This document shows positions 48,442 through 61,135 of a stretch of 64,000 bases of DNA, one piece after another. The DNA lies in contig VFFE01007738.1 in NCBI GenBank assembly GCA_008921705.1, forward strand, positions 1,915,732-1,979,731. Reading direction: 5' to 3'. The translations under genes were made by a program, and so were the position numbers. The DNA is from Burhinus oedicnemus. Lineage: Eukaryota > Chordata > Aves > Charadriiformes > Burhinidae. Position 1 is the stretch's first letter. Each line of letters starts with the position of its first letter. Under the pieces are notes generated by a model. The model had not been told where the DNA came from. It worked only from the letters and a program-made list of their open reading frames with translations, and ran no database searches.

Positions 48442-49227
48442 AAGGCCAAGTGCAGGGTCCTGCATCTGGGTCGGGGCAACCCTTGGTACAGGGTGGGGGA
48501 TGAAGGGATGGAGAGCAGACCTGCCGAGAAGGACTTGGGGGTGTTGGTGGATGAGAAGCTCAACATGAGCCAGCAACGTGCGCTGGCAGCCCAGAAAGCC
48601 CCCCATATCCTGGGCTGCATCCCCAGCAGCGTGGCCAGCAGGTCGAGGGAGGTGATTCTGCCCCTCTGCTCCGCTCTGGGGAGACCCCACCTGGAGTACT
48701 GTGTCCAGCTCTGGAGCCCCCAACATAAGAAGGACATGGACCTGTTGGAGCGGGTCCAGAGGAGGCCATGAAGATGATCAGAGGCTGGAGCCCCTCTGCT
48801 GTGAGAACAGGCTGAGAGAGTTGGGGGTGTTCAGCCTGCAGAAGAGAAGGCTCCGGGGAGAGCTTATAGTGGCCTTCCAGTACCTAAAGGGGGCCTACAG
48901 GAAAGATGGGCAGGGACTCTTTATCAGGGAGTGTAGTGGTAGGACAAGGGGTAATGGCTTCAAACTGGAAGAGGGCAGATTTAGGTAGATATTAGGAGGA
49001 AGTTCTTCACTGTGAGGGTGGTGAGAAATTCTCCACTGTGACACTGTCCCAGGTTGCCCAGAGAAGCTGTGGCTGCCCCATCCCTGGAGGTGTTCAAGGC
49101 CAGGTTGGACGGGGCTTTGAGCAACCTGGTCTACCAGGAGGTGTCCCTGCCCATGGCAGGGGGGTTTGAACTAGATGGTCTTTAAGGTCCCTTCCAACCC
49201 AAACCACCCTGTGATTCCGTGATTTTA
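48442..49227 (+). mobile_element. CR1 LINE, 3' part (copy 7)
   Basis: Encodes [60 protein letters not shown], then a frameshift, the C-terminal region and the tail CCTGTGATTCCGTGATT. Has a small local duplication near 49010-49040 (TCACTGTGAGGGTGGTGAGA). Confidence 0.95.
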
Positions 49228-50960
49228 TGTAATATTGTATTCCTGGTTAGTTTTCCATTGCTTTTGTAATAACTGACAACTGATTAATGTAAGGATATGC
49301 ACATCAGAAATAGTTTAACTATAGAGACAAAACATACTGGTATTTTAAAACATGCTCTGCTTCTGTGTTGCTTTGCTTTTGTAACTTTGACAATCCAAGC
49401 TTTAATTGTAATTATCTGTTCATTTCTGTGGGCTTCTTTTACAAGATTTTTCTTTGCTGTGCAGAATGGAAGAATCCTTTCTGAGAACATTCATAGCAGC
49501 AAAATACAGCAAGTCAATAATATTACCACGTATAGCCTGCATTTTCAAATTTTATCAGTCAGTTCCTTGGTGAATAATATTATCCATACTTCATAGCTGT
49601 GCAACTGAAGCAGAAATTAACGTTTGCAATGTTCCCTAGTTTTGGTATAGTTGAGTATTCCTCTAGAAAAAAGAAGTGTAAGTACTGAAAATGAAACAAA
49701 AATAATATGAAACATGTTTTTGGCATTTACCCAAACACTCTCCCCGTATCTCCCGATTGCAAAATGGAAAGAAGAAAGAATCCTTCTTGTTCCCTTGGGC
49801 TAAACAAAATAAACCTGATTTCTTGACTTTTTAAGTTCAAAAGAGACAAGACCAGAGCTGTTCTAAATCCCCTTCCTGAGATTTCAGATAAGCGACACAG
49901 CTCGTAGTTGTTGCCCCTTGCAAAGGGCAGCAGTTGTGCTCTTTAACGGTGATGACTAGATTTTCCATTACTTAAGCAATGACATATTTAACCACTTTTT
50001 ACATGTACGAGCCTGCTTGCCAGAAGGATCCGGAATGCTGTCTTGTGCCCAGCTCTGCAGAGCTCACCCCGGAGCTGGGGACTGGACCTGGAGGGGGTGT
50101 ATTCCTGCACCGACAGTGAAATCCCTATGTCCCTGAGAAACGGTGGCTCCTGCTGCCGCTGCCATGGTTTAGGTGGCTGCCGACAAAAGCTGGACATGCA
50201 GGTGGAAGGTCTGTGCCCAATCCTTGGGTAACTTTGCCCAGGGTCTTTTGTAAGCAGCTGTTGGTGGCTGCGTGGCACGGCTGGGGTCCTGCGGACCTGC
50301 TGCTTGTGGACCTGCCGTGGGGTGGCTGGGAATCGGTCACCAGGTCAGTTAGAGAGGAGGATGGGGGTCCCACGGAACCCTTCAAGTCCCTTTGTAAAGG
50401 AGCTGCGGGTGGGAAGACTGACAGAACATCATTTTATTTGGCCAGAGTTTTTCCAGGTGAAATAAAAACTGCAACCTCACCTTGGGACCCCTGACAAACT
50501 CCTGGTGTTTTACACAAAACAGGATTCTGCAACATAATCTCTGTACCTCGGGAGCAACATAAACATTAGTAAAGAATGAATACCGCTAACGAAATCGTGG
50601 TTGAGGTCTTTCACAGATCACCCATCTCCAGGTTTCCTTGCAGCCAGGGTAACGGAACAATGGAGGGCAACGTGCCCGACCGCTGGCAGACTTCAGGTGG
50701 CTCTTTCAAAGGGGAGGAACCGAGTTTCCAAAACAAGCAGCCCTCATGCTCTTTGCAAGACCTTTTTTAACCCAGCAGCACTTGACAGCGTACACGTCTG
50801 AGGACCGACTGTAGCTGTGTCCTGCCCTGCTGCACATGGGGCAGGTGTGATGCTCGCTCTGCTGAGACGGGATCGTGGCACAAGGCTGCGTGGTACCTGG
50901 GAGTGGAACCTAGTCACCGGTTTCTTTTAATGTGAATTAAGAGGAGCTAAGGTACATGGT

Positions 50961-50978
50961 TATGCATATATATGCATA
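50961..50978. repeat. Perfect 18-bp AT palindrome
   Basis: TATGCATATATATGCATA equals its own reverse complement; could extrude as a small cruciform. Confidence 0.9.
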
Positions 50979-51117
50979 TTATACAAACTTTCCCTGTAAA
51001 TAAAGCTCCAGCTGCTAGGCTACAGCACATGGTGAACGGCAAATGAGGTAGCTGCAAGATCATTTCTTCATTCAGATGTTCATCCTTTTCAGAGTTCGAT
51101 AATCCAGGTTCCCATAC

Positions 51118-51200
51118 ACAACTTTATAATTTATATGTTTATAATATTTATATTTCTATAAATATATATGTTTATATACATTTATATTTATAAATTACAA
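51118..51200. repeat. AT-rich low-complexity repeat
   Basis: About 80 bases of nearly pure A/T with recurring TTTATAAT/TTATAT units. Confidence 0.85.
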
Positions 51201-54200
51201 GCCTTATAATGTAGGGGTAGTGTAGCAGCTGAAAATCGGTTCTTTTTTATGAGGGCACGACTTAGCAATACTTTTTGAATTAGTGCCTTTGTTCGGCTGT
51301 GAAGCACAACCTGAGCTGTGTTAGCATCCCACCCTATTAACATGCACAGTTCATCCTCTCCTGACCTGATGCAGTAGAGCAGTCGTGCCTCACACCTCCT
51401 TTTTTCACAAATGCAAAACCCCGACATCCTTGAAGTTCGGGGAAAAACTTCTGGAGCAATAAAGAAATGAGAAGATTTTTACAGAAAGTTCATGTACCAA
51501 GATAAGGGAATCTCGTACTGCTCCCTAATTAGTGCTCACTGATGCAAAGACAAGTTAAGCAAAATCCATTAGGTGAATAAAGAGACAGGCACATACCCTG
51601 TTTTGCAGGATTTAAGACCTAATGTCCAGTAGTTTGCTTCTTTATTTCTGTATTAAATATTCTCTGACTGTTGAGCTTTGGTTTACATTAATTGCAGTAT
51701 GTGTCAAACCGTATCACTGTAATATCCAAGTTTTCATTGAAAAACTTATCACAATTTTCTAGCAAGATCAAAGCATAATGGTGCCCATTACTCCTGGCAA
51801 ATGATGCAAAAGTTAACGTAAACGGTGCTTGTCAACTTCAGTTCCAGTCCCATATCTCTGAACTGAGATACTGAAAACCTGTGGGTTTTTTTCTGAGTAC
51901 ATAGTAACATACAGCTCTTTTATGTGAAACAACTGCTTTCTTCAGTGGTGGTTTCAGTTAAGCGCTCTGTGCTTCAATGAATCACAGCATAAAGTGTGAA
52001 GAAAATAAGAAAAGTACAGTTAGTTATTACCCATTAAAATCTGTTTCAATTGAATTGCCTAAATTTATTTAAGAATTCTAGCAAGGAAAAAGTTCTTTAA
52101 GAGTAACTAGAAATTTTTCAAATCTTTAATGAGCTCATTCACTCAAGCAGTAAATGACAGCGTACTGCAAAGGTTTGAGAAGAGAATCTTTTTAATGCTA
52201 TCGTGGTCATAGCTGCTGTCCCAACCCCGTGTGATCACCTTGGTAATGGACTTGAGACTCTACATTCTCGTTTTTTCTTTTTCTGGAATGTAATGAGAGA
52301 ATTAAAATGCTGCAGAAAAGAGGAGAAGGTGGAAGGTGAATGATCATGGAGACACAGTATATAACCTATAAAGAAATTGAATTCCATGAGCAAAAGGTCT
52401 TTAATGTGCTCAAATAATTAAGCCTTTGTTCTAAAAACCTTACTTGAAAATACACAGCTGTGAAGATACAGGGTAGTGTGGCAGGAAAAAAAAAGGATAG
52501 TAAGAAAAGACAAATGTACATTAGTTGATTCTAGTAGAATAGAATGTTTGGAAAAAATCTGGGAAGGCCTAAATTAGTATTGCAAACAAATGAACAAGAA
52601 ATAACAGCACAAGATCTATCTAAAACAGAGCATTTTAACATCACTCTGCTGATATTTCCCTTTCTTATAATTAACTTTTTAACTGTTTTTCAATAACATT
52701 AATTACTGTATTTTTAATGCTAATTTTTGGCATTATGCTTAATAATCAGAAACTAGTTTTAAAAAAGAGTTTTGCTATCATTTATGGTACTATATAAGAG
52801 GCCCTCCTTCTAAAACATACAAAGGGTCATTTAAGCTGTGTTCAAGACATCTCAGAAAATTCTGCCGTTCCTGTAGCTGGTTGCATTACATCCAAACCAG
52901 GTGTCTGACACATGATTTCCAGTTCCAAACCATCCGATACTACTGGCCCAAATCCACCAAGATTAGCTGTAGGACTTTACAAAGTCTTACTAGATGCAAT
53001 GATAATTATGATCTATTTTCTTGTAGACGGTGTCAAGAAAGAAATCAGGCACAGATTCATCTCTGGCCAATGCAAGATGTTTCAGTGCTAATAAATGGCA
53101 ATCAAATCCATGACCTAAAAACAAACAGTGCAGAACCTGTTATGATTATGATGCAGTATTGTTCAGAGATGTTCTTGAAGCTTGTTAAAAGCAAATACTG
53201 AGGCTAAAATAGCTATGCGTGGTATTTTTACACTTTGTTATTTCCTTTCCATATACACATTAACAAAATACCTTATTAATTTTGAGCATCCTCAGTACTT
53301 GTAATGAGATAACTTACATTTGTGATTTTGCACCCCTTACTTCAGGCAGCAAGACTTTCAGCTGACATCAAGGGCAGGTACTTGTTCAACATCAGATATG
53401 TGTTGTTTATTTAGGTGCCTAGTTTATACATCCAGTTCCGAAAGTCCAGGGTACATAATGGGACCATGAATTGAAGCGATCCCTCCCTTTGGCAATTTCC
53501 CTGACACGAAGTCTTTTCCTCCATCTCTCCATATGAAGGTCTCAAATGAAAACAAACTGATTTTTCAGGCCAAACATTTGGACTGATGTTCTGAGAAGAT
53601 GCAAGCACAGAGACACACGTAAAGTTTTTATTTTTCTGCCACATGGGGATCTGGCTAGGTGAGCCAAATAAACTGTTCTTCAGGATCTCCTTCTGGGAGC
53701 CACGGTGTTTAATAACAACTGTTCTTATTAAAAACAACAGTGTTTTTCCAAATGGATCACTGTCTTGGCATGATTTTATTCTCGACCAGCACTTACTTGA
53801 GAAGCTTCTGAGGAACTGTGGTTATTTAATAGTCTGTGAGTATGTGCTGCAGTTAATTTCTCAATATGGGAAGCTCATCACCCAGAGGAAGACAAGAGAA
53901 GTGAAACTTCTGCTGGCTGCAATCAGAAAAAATTAATATGATAATCTGCTTATTTATTTTGACACAATAAAGCAAGTATTTAACTACTTTTAAAGTCACA
54001 GAAGTAAAGATGGATTGATTTGCCTCCCGCGCCTTAATATTCTAATAAGAAATAACTTTGTGAACTTGTTTTAATTCTCTCTCAACACGTTATGCCAGTG
54101 TTTCTATCTTTTAAAGTGATATTTTTGAAATTTCTTACTACCTCATCATTCTTTGCTATGCTCTGTTTGGTTTTTTGCTCACTGATGCTCAGCTGTGAAG

Positions 54201-54856
54201 GCAGTGCATCGTACGGTGCATGCAAGCAGAACCAAACTCAGTCCTAATTCTCATTAAAAGTTATATGAAGAGACCCTAAAAGGGTGATCCATGCAGAAAC
54301 TGATGCCATTCCTCAGTTATTTTAAGTGTCTCAAATGGTTAAAAAGTGAGTCTCGATTCTGCAGGCTAGTGGGGAGAATTTCTTTTATTGATAGCACAAA
54401 TTTTGATCTTACCAACAGGGTGTACATCGCAACTGAAATGAGACATAGGACAAAGAATCGCAAGACTGTCAATTCAGAATGACAAGAATTCTCTGTTAGC
54501 CTTCAAAGTCTGTCTGACATCAGGTTAGAAATTAATATAAATCAGAAGTCTCTGGATTTAAGTCCCCAGCTTGTTGTGTTAATATATACATTCTATATAC
54601 AGCCATAGCAAACACTATTAATATTTGCTAAGGATAAGGGTTGGCGTTCTGATGCTTCTTTGGTAAAATCCATGCTCCATAAAGCTCTGTTTCAAAATTT
54701 CCATACAGACCATAAGGCAGCAGCAGGGCACAACCCCCCAGTTTTAAAACACCTTCTGCAGCAGCAAGGACTGAGGTCTGGCTACCCCCTCCCCCTTGCA
54801 CCGCATCTTGGGAGGGTTTCAAACACCAAGAGAATTAGGTGACATTGATAAAATTT

Positions 54857-55101
54857 CTAAGATTCGTGGGCATGGAGCTCACCTAAGGCACCTTCCGCTT
54901 GCAATGGAAAAGCTGGGTGCCTGGTACCATTTCTGTAAACTTCTATTATAAAATGGAGGACTGGACCTCCGTCTCCCCAGGAGTGCTCAACATTTACTTG
55001 TGCGTGACCACCACCTGCAATAATCAGGCTAGGTTTACCATCCCAAATGAGTACTGTGGTTTTCATGAAGTTAACAATGAAAAGCTCATCTTCATCCTTG
55101 C
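54857..55101 (-). pseudogene. CPT2-like (carnitine acyltransferase) relic
   Basis: The minus strand encodes WDGKPSLIIAGGGHAQVNVE followed by HSWGDGGPVLHFIIEVYRNG and TRHPAFP, ending at a stop. Carnitine palmitoyltransferase 2 has SFNLI..DG....FEHSWGDGVAVLRFFNEVF in its active-site region (from memory), where the histidine of EHSWGDG is catalytic. Only about 75 residues of a family of about 650 are present and no introns or neighbouring exons are seen, so a decayed retrocopy or orphan exon fits best. A weaker possible continuation lies at 54630-54830 in shifted frames. Confidence 0.65.
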
Positions 55102-55155
55102 AAAAAATACTGTCTAATCACAGACAAAATAGTTTGAGATTTCACAAACTATTAG

Positions 55156-55232
55156 GCTGTTTTGGCAGGGGGGGTTGGACTAAATGATCTCCGAAGGTCC
55201 CTTCCAACCCCTGCCATTCTGTGATTCTGTGA
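55156..55232 (+). mobile_element. CR1 LINE, extreme 3' end (copy 8)
   Basis: Only the last 75 or so bases: GGTTGGACTAAATGATCTCC, then CCTTCCAACCCC and CATTCTGTGATTCTGTGA. A severely 5'-truncated insertion just beside the CPT2-like relic. Confidence 0.93.
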
Positions 55233-58200
55233 AAATATTGCACTATCCATTTTCTTTTACGTTTTCTTCATTATCTGCTTCAAAAAGTTGTTTTACTGTT
55301 GCTGAGCTATTCCTGTCTTCAGTGGTCAAGTATGAAATTGCAAGTTCAGGTCAACGATCTGCCTCTTGTATACTATAAATTAAATGAGCCACAATTTCAG
55401 ATGGATGCAGAATACTATCAGCAGAATCCAAAACATCAAAACCACAAATTGTTTATTTCTCATCCTGAGCAAATGTCTTGATCACTCACTTGTAAAAAGT
55501 TCATCTTTGTTTAGTTTAGAAGTTCTGGCGCTTCTGAGGAGATGTTTATACTGTGATGTATCTAATGGATAGGCATTTACCATATACAGCCCATACCATG
55601 ACACACAAGTTGGAGAAGGTGGATAAGATTTTTAAGAGCCTACTCTTACTCCATCTGAGGTTTCTGTAGTATATATCCGGCTTGAACTAATGATTTTTAG
55701 AGAGTTCAGAAATTGTATTGATGCTATTATCAGATTTGTTGCTTTTACTGACTGGTTGTTGAAGGTTTCTCTTGGTCAGGAATTAAACTCATAAAAGGAC
55801 TGGATTTTAAAACCACGGATTCTCTAGTAGATAAGTACATATTAAATCATGCATGTGCCAAAATAAGATTAAAACTCAGTTAATTAAATCCCATTTAGCA
55901 ATCTGTAGAAATGTGTCACCTTAAATATTTCTATATACTAACTCATTACTTTGCTGACAGCTCAATTTTAAATTTGCACAAATATTTTTACTGATAGAGA
56001 ATGGCAAATACTCTTGAAGACCAAAGCTTTTCAAATAAGTTCCATTTATATTTTTTCTTTGAAATGTTCATGTTTTCATGTAGTGAATAGGAAATAAGAG
56101 GCAAGTCCAGCCATTAAGTAACTCCACTCCTGGACTTAAAGTATGAGTTATTTTTGTTTTAGTCATGATGCTGTGTATTATCTTGTTTTGAACCCACCTG
56201 AAAAGACTTTTGTTAATAAGCAGAACCTGCATAAATCATTGCACACAGACTATACTGAGCACTGGCTTTCAGAAGGGGAAACTAAGTGTAAAACCAGAGT
56301 ATTCTGTCCCAGCAGAACACATTTCTGTCAAAAGTAAACCAAATAAGATAATAAAACTGTCTTGTAGGGATGTTGTTGAATAAATAATGTTTGTAAAATA
56401 CATGGGAAACCTAGCAGCTTATAGAAAACCACTATTGCTACTAAAGAGAAAACAAATTTGATTTTGTTCTTTATAGCTTGTTTTCCCACTTCATTTTACC
56501 TTGGTCCCAAATGTTTTGCCCTGCTTAGTCTTTTTCAAACATCTTGCCCCTACTTTCCTATTTTGTTAGATGAAAACGCATTGTTAGGCAACGCTGGCAA
56601 GGTTTCTGGAGATACGAATCTACACTCCGGACTATAGCTTAAGTTGCTTCCAAATACGTAACTGAAAATCACAATGTAATTTAAGACTCTTCCCTGTAGA
56701 AAACTGAAGATTACTGATGATTCAAATATAAGGAAAAAAATCTCCAAACCAAGAACTGCCTAACCTTTTCTTACAGAAAAAAGCCTGATTTTTTTTGGTA
56801 AATGTTTTCAGAGAACAAAAAAAACTTGTCAAATGTGTGCCTGAAATGTTACCTTTTAGTAGCATTTACTGTTTATACTTACATTGTAAGAATGCCAGAA
56901 CATGTTAATTATTTGGAGATTTATCCAGTGCCTCTGAAGTGAAAGTAAGGCAAAAACAGAGCCTTTGCCACAATAATTGATGCTACTGTCATCTGCTGCT
57001 TCTGTCTTCAGTTTTAAACTAGGAAGTGAGATGTCATCGTTAGCAGGCTACGAACATGATTTTTGAAAACAATACCAATTTTGTTCTTTCTTATGATTCA
57101 GTCGGGAAAAAGTTAACATTAAGAAAGGAGGAAAAAAGATTTATGAAATTCAAACAAAATTGCATTCTTTTATATTAACAAAGCATGATGTTTTACTATG
57201 AGGTTAATTGAAGAGAAGCAGATGGAAATATGTAATTCATATACTGTCATCAGAAAAGCACCACAGCTGCGGTGAAAAAGAAAAGGAAGTTTAGACAAGT
57301 TACTGATTGCAATGTTTGCTAGACCTCCATAGACACTAAGTGGAAAACAAACCAAAGATCTAACCTGTATGTGTGTTCTTTTCATCCAGCTCAGCCAACT
57401 CTCTTTGCAATTGCTTGCCAGCTCCTTTTTCAAACTGTTAGGCAATTATTTTAGTTTTTCTGCAGTATCAAGGATAGTATATTGCTACAATATAGAAAAT
57501 TCTTCTTCTTGCTCTTTTTTTTGCAATATGAAAATTTTAGGCCCTTAATACTAATCTATTTTGATTGTTTCTGAGCAGACCATCTTTCATGCTGACCAGT
57601 CTGCCCTTTTCACCTCTTTTTTCTTGCAACTACAATACTATTAATAAAGCAATAGATGCTGAAGCTAGTTACCACAAAATATCTAGTTCTAATCAGTCAA
57701 TTTATAACTGTGCAAGCTCTAGACCAACAACAAATACAAGGTAATTGATGGTTACTTTTATTTACCTCAACTTAGAGAAAGTAAAGCATAAAATTACAAT
57801 ACTGATTTATGGATTAAATCAAGGTTTCATTTTCAGTTTCAAGAGCTGGCATTCAGAAATGTCAGCTTTTTATTGACAACTTTTTACGTGAAGACTTACC
57901 AAATTTCTCCTGGTCCTCCTCAGTGATTTCAGAGGTGAGGCATTTAGTGCAGATGTACGCTTCAAATTAAAAAAAAAAAAAAAGACTAAACCACAAAACA
58001 ACAACAAAAATTCCCAGAAACTATTGTGAAAATAAAAAAGGACACAGTGCTGTGAATTCCCACCTCCCTCCTCTTCAGCGGGAGCGACTGTCAGCCTAAT
58101 TTCCAGAGGAAACAACACTCAGAGTCACGTTGCCAATACCTGTCCATATGTCACCCTTAGCAGTAAAATTTGACTATAGTGGAATGATGGTGGAAAAGCT

Positions 58201-60339
58201 TTGAAGATTGTAAATTCCTATTGATTTTGTAAAAATAAGCTGTTCAGTAGTGAGACCTCAGTAACACTCCTATAGAGATAACAGCCAAACAGGAACCCTT
58301 CTGTGACGATGCATTATATACCCAGGATCAGAGGCAGGAAAATAGTAATTCACTGGCTTCTGATCTTAAAAAAAATCTATTTATAAAGAGATTTTTATTT
58401 ATGTCCTTTTATCACATTAATTTCTCACATCACATGTGTAGCTTAACACCCAGCAAAGGCTCCTGAGCAGTCAAATATGTCTTGAGAGTGCTCCAGTACT
58501 GCAATAGGCAATATAAGAGTGCAGAACAATGTGATGGGCTATGAGACTAAAATTAAGTGATTTCCTATTACAGTGAAGGCACTATGGACAACAGCCAAAT
58601 CTATGAAAAACATTTAGTTTCCACACAGATCATCCTCTCTCTTTCTGCCTTGATACGTGCTTCTGTAGTTAAGAGTTATATGGACAGCAGAGGAGGCTGA
58701 GGACTAGTGAGAATGAGGAGTATTAAATAGCTGTGAAATCATAACAGAAGGGAAAAAAAGAAAGCAGAAATAAGATAAATAAATAAATAAACAGCCTATT
58801 TAAAGCCTAGACCTGAACTGGATTTTTGGCAACAAAAACAATTTTTCAAATATGAAATGGCCATCCAATGACCACTTGCAATATGTTTAACATCTGCATA
58901 AGGAAAGCTAATTAACAATGTGCACTGTCTTTTAATACTAGAGAAGTGCAGTTGTATAGAAAGGATTAGAAGGTAACTTTAGGTAGGAAACTTACTCCTG
59001 GTGGAGTTTTATTTATGACTTATTAAGAATTTACAACATTGATAGGTGAATAATTAGTGTTGCTGTGCACATACATAGGGTGGATATTCATATACCTAGG
59101 TATAATCTCTGCTCTTTAAATTTTCTTTTCTTAAAATGCACATTAACTCACATGTTTAGCTGACATTATTAGACCATTTTCCTTTACCTGATGTAATGAA
59201 TATTATCTGCACATCTGTAATGCGTTTTTACTAACAAAAACTAGAAACTTTATACATTGCTGAACGAAACTGTAGGCGGGCAAAGGGCAGAGCTTCTGCA
59301 GGAGCATGTGAAGTAGTCTGAATTCACGCGCTGGGTCACTCGGTCTTAAGTGCTTATCCAGGGGATCATAAAGTGGATTAAAATAGCCCAGAACTTTCAA
59401 AACATGCTAAGCATATGCCATCCTTTCCCTGCCCCCAAACTACAGCAGCATCTCCTGCCAAGGTGGTTCCACGTCTCTCCAAGCACCTTGTGGAAGGAGA
59501 CACTTGGGCAGCAGAGACCTGCAGAGCAGTTTTAGCAGTACGTCTGGCTGGGCCATCCCAGAAGAGACCTTTCCCCCCTCTCTGGTGGGGAGCACCTCTC
59601 CCTTCCCCATTCCTCTTGGTGCCTGCTCCATGCCCACCTCTCCCTGCAGCTCAGCCGCAGCACAAGGCCAAGCCAACAAGCCTTAGCAAGGAGAACCAGG
59701 GCAGGCTGGGGTGGGGATGGTGCTCCTCTGCATGACATGATGGTCCGTATCCACGCTGGGGCGATGGCTTCTGTTTCTAAAACAGCAGAAATAACATATA
59801 AACTCTTTTTTTTTGGTCCTGCATTCTAAGGCAATTAACACTTGTTAAACAATGACATGAGAATTACATGGTGCAGCTGTACATCTACAGCTGGAGATTC
59901 TTACCACTGTGAATGGGGTGTCTTCTTCTGCAGCATGTAGTGTTTTCAGCCCTTCACCTCTGCCGCAGACTAGGGTATGTTGTCAGCAGATGGGTCCCCT
60001 TCTCGTGGTACAGGACCTTGTTCCCGTCACCACTGAAGGCAGCAAGGTTGGAGGGCAGTCCTTGCAATGGACTTCTGCAGCAGTAGAGCTGGCTTCTGGT
60101 AATCCACTGCTCACCCTCACAGTGTTAGCAGCTTTCCACAACTCAGTAGTTGCTTTCACCACTCCATTCTGCTACAAACTGCATCTGCTTTAATTTTAAA
60201 ATGTGTCATTCTTCTGTCTCATTCTCCTCCCATCAGGTCATTTGCCACCCTGTTCATACTTTTGATTCAATATTGGGCTGATAATACATTACTTGATCTG
60301 ACACAGTAATACTAGTTAAAAATAGTTAAAGTAGATGTT
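55233..60339. other. Intergenic DNA
   Basis: Mostly AT-rich with no recognised gene. An exon-like minus-strand segment at 57900-57959 is listed separately. AAAT microsatellite at 58774-58792. Confidence 0.6.
57900..57959 (-). other. Candidate orphan exon with CxxC motif
   Basis: A long T-tract and AATTTGAAG acceptor precede 60 bases ending in a perfect GTAAGT donor. One phase reads YICTKCLTSEITEEDQEKF, a CxxC plus charged helix that looks protein-coding. I do not recognise the protein and found no phase-compatible neighbour exon. Confidence 0.3.
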
Positions 60340-60867
60340 AATAAGTGGCCAGGAGTAGATAACATGTATGAGGGTGTTCCTCAGAAAGTCAGAAAAGAAA
60401 CCACAGAACTGGGACTGGGGTCTGTGTATCGCTGGAGGTGCCATCAGAGGCTGCCAGTATGTTAAGAAACTGCTTTAGCGGGGTCTGGGGAATGCTGAAG
60501 CAATGGGGCCGGCTGCTGTTCCTAGTGAGATGATACAGTCTGTGATAGACAATGAGATCAAGGGACACGTGGATGAATATAGTCTGTTGGGAAGTGTTGG
60601 AGAGACTCCAGTGAAGTCCAGCAGCACTGGTGTTTGGAGGAAGGGCAGTTAAGTATGCCGATAAAGGGGGTCGTGTGGGCATAATAATCCTCTTGCATTT
60701 TCAAAAAGCCTTTGAGAAGCTTTTTGCAAAGCTTATTAAAATTGTAAAGAAACTAAGTTGCCACAAGATTGGATGAGAGGTTGGTTTTTGGGTTGAAAGC
60801 TGGTGTAAGAAGAGGAAGTGAAGGACAGGGCTTAGCGGTCACTCTCCAGGAGGGAGAGGATTTGTGG
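60340..60867 (+). mobile_element. Ancient CR1/L3-like LINE relic
   Basis: Decayed RT region: CATTTTCAAAAAGCCTTTGA (the F-x-KAFD box), AGTTGCCACAAGATTGGATG and TTTTTGGGTTGAAAGCTGGT follow the L3/CR1 order. No intact frame. Confidence 0.6.
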
Positions 60868-61045
60868 AGTCAGGGAATAATTCAGATCGGAAGGGACCTC
60901 TGGAGGTCGTCTAACCCAGCCTCCACTTCAAGCACATCTAATGAGATCACATTGTGCAAGGACTTTTCCAGTGAAACCTTGAATGCCTCCAAGGATGGCG
61001 ATTCCACAACTTGGTACAAAAGCCTTGAGATTTGTACTGGTTTTC
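60868..61045 (-). mobile_element. CR1 LINE, old 3' fragment (copy 9)
   Basis: TCAGATCGGAAGGGACCTCT with GGAGGTCGTCTAACCCAGCC is the inverted CR1 3' region, continuing to GATTCCACAAC. More diverged than the other copies. Confidence 0.8.
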
Positions 61046-61135
61046 ACTGATGTCTCCACCAGTGACCTCTGGAAAGCAGTCAACAGTGAACTCTGTTAGA
61101 CTGAAGGGACAGTAACCTCTGGCTGGTAGTGCCTA

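Larger units (their letters stand above)
49228..54856. other. Intergenic DNA
   Basis: No gene recognised. It includes a GC-richer patch (50.0-50.5 kb), an 18-base perfect palindrome (50961-50978), an AT-rich TTATA-type repeat (51118-51200), and two unassigned open frames (52881-53201 and 53643-53936, plus strand). Confidence 0.65.

Noticed and set aside
57343..57424. Possible exon FEKGAGKQLQRELAELDEKN as partner of the 57900-57959 exon
   Set aside because: Joining at the visible AACAG acceptor to a phase-1 donor produces an immediate stop, so the two do not splice in frame by eye.
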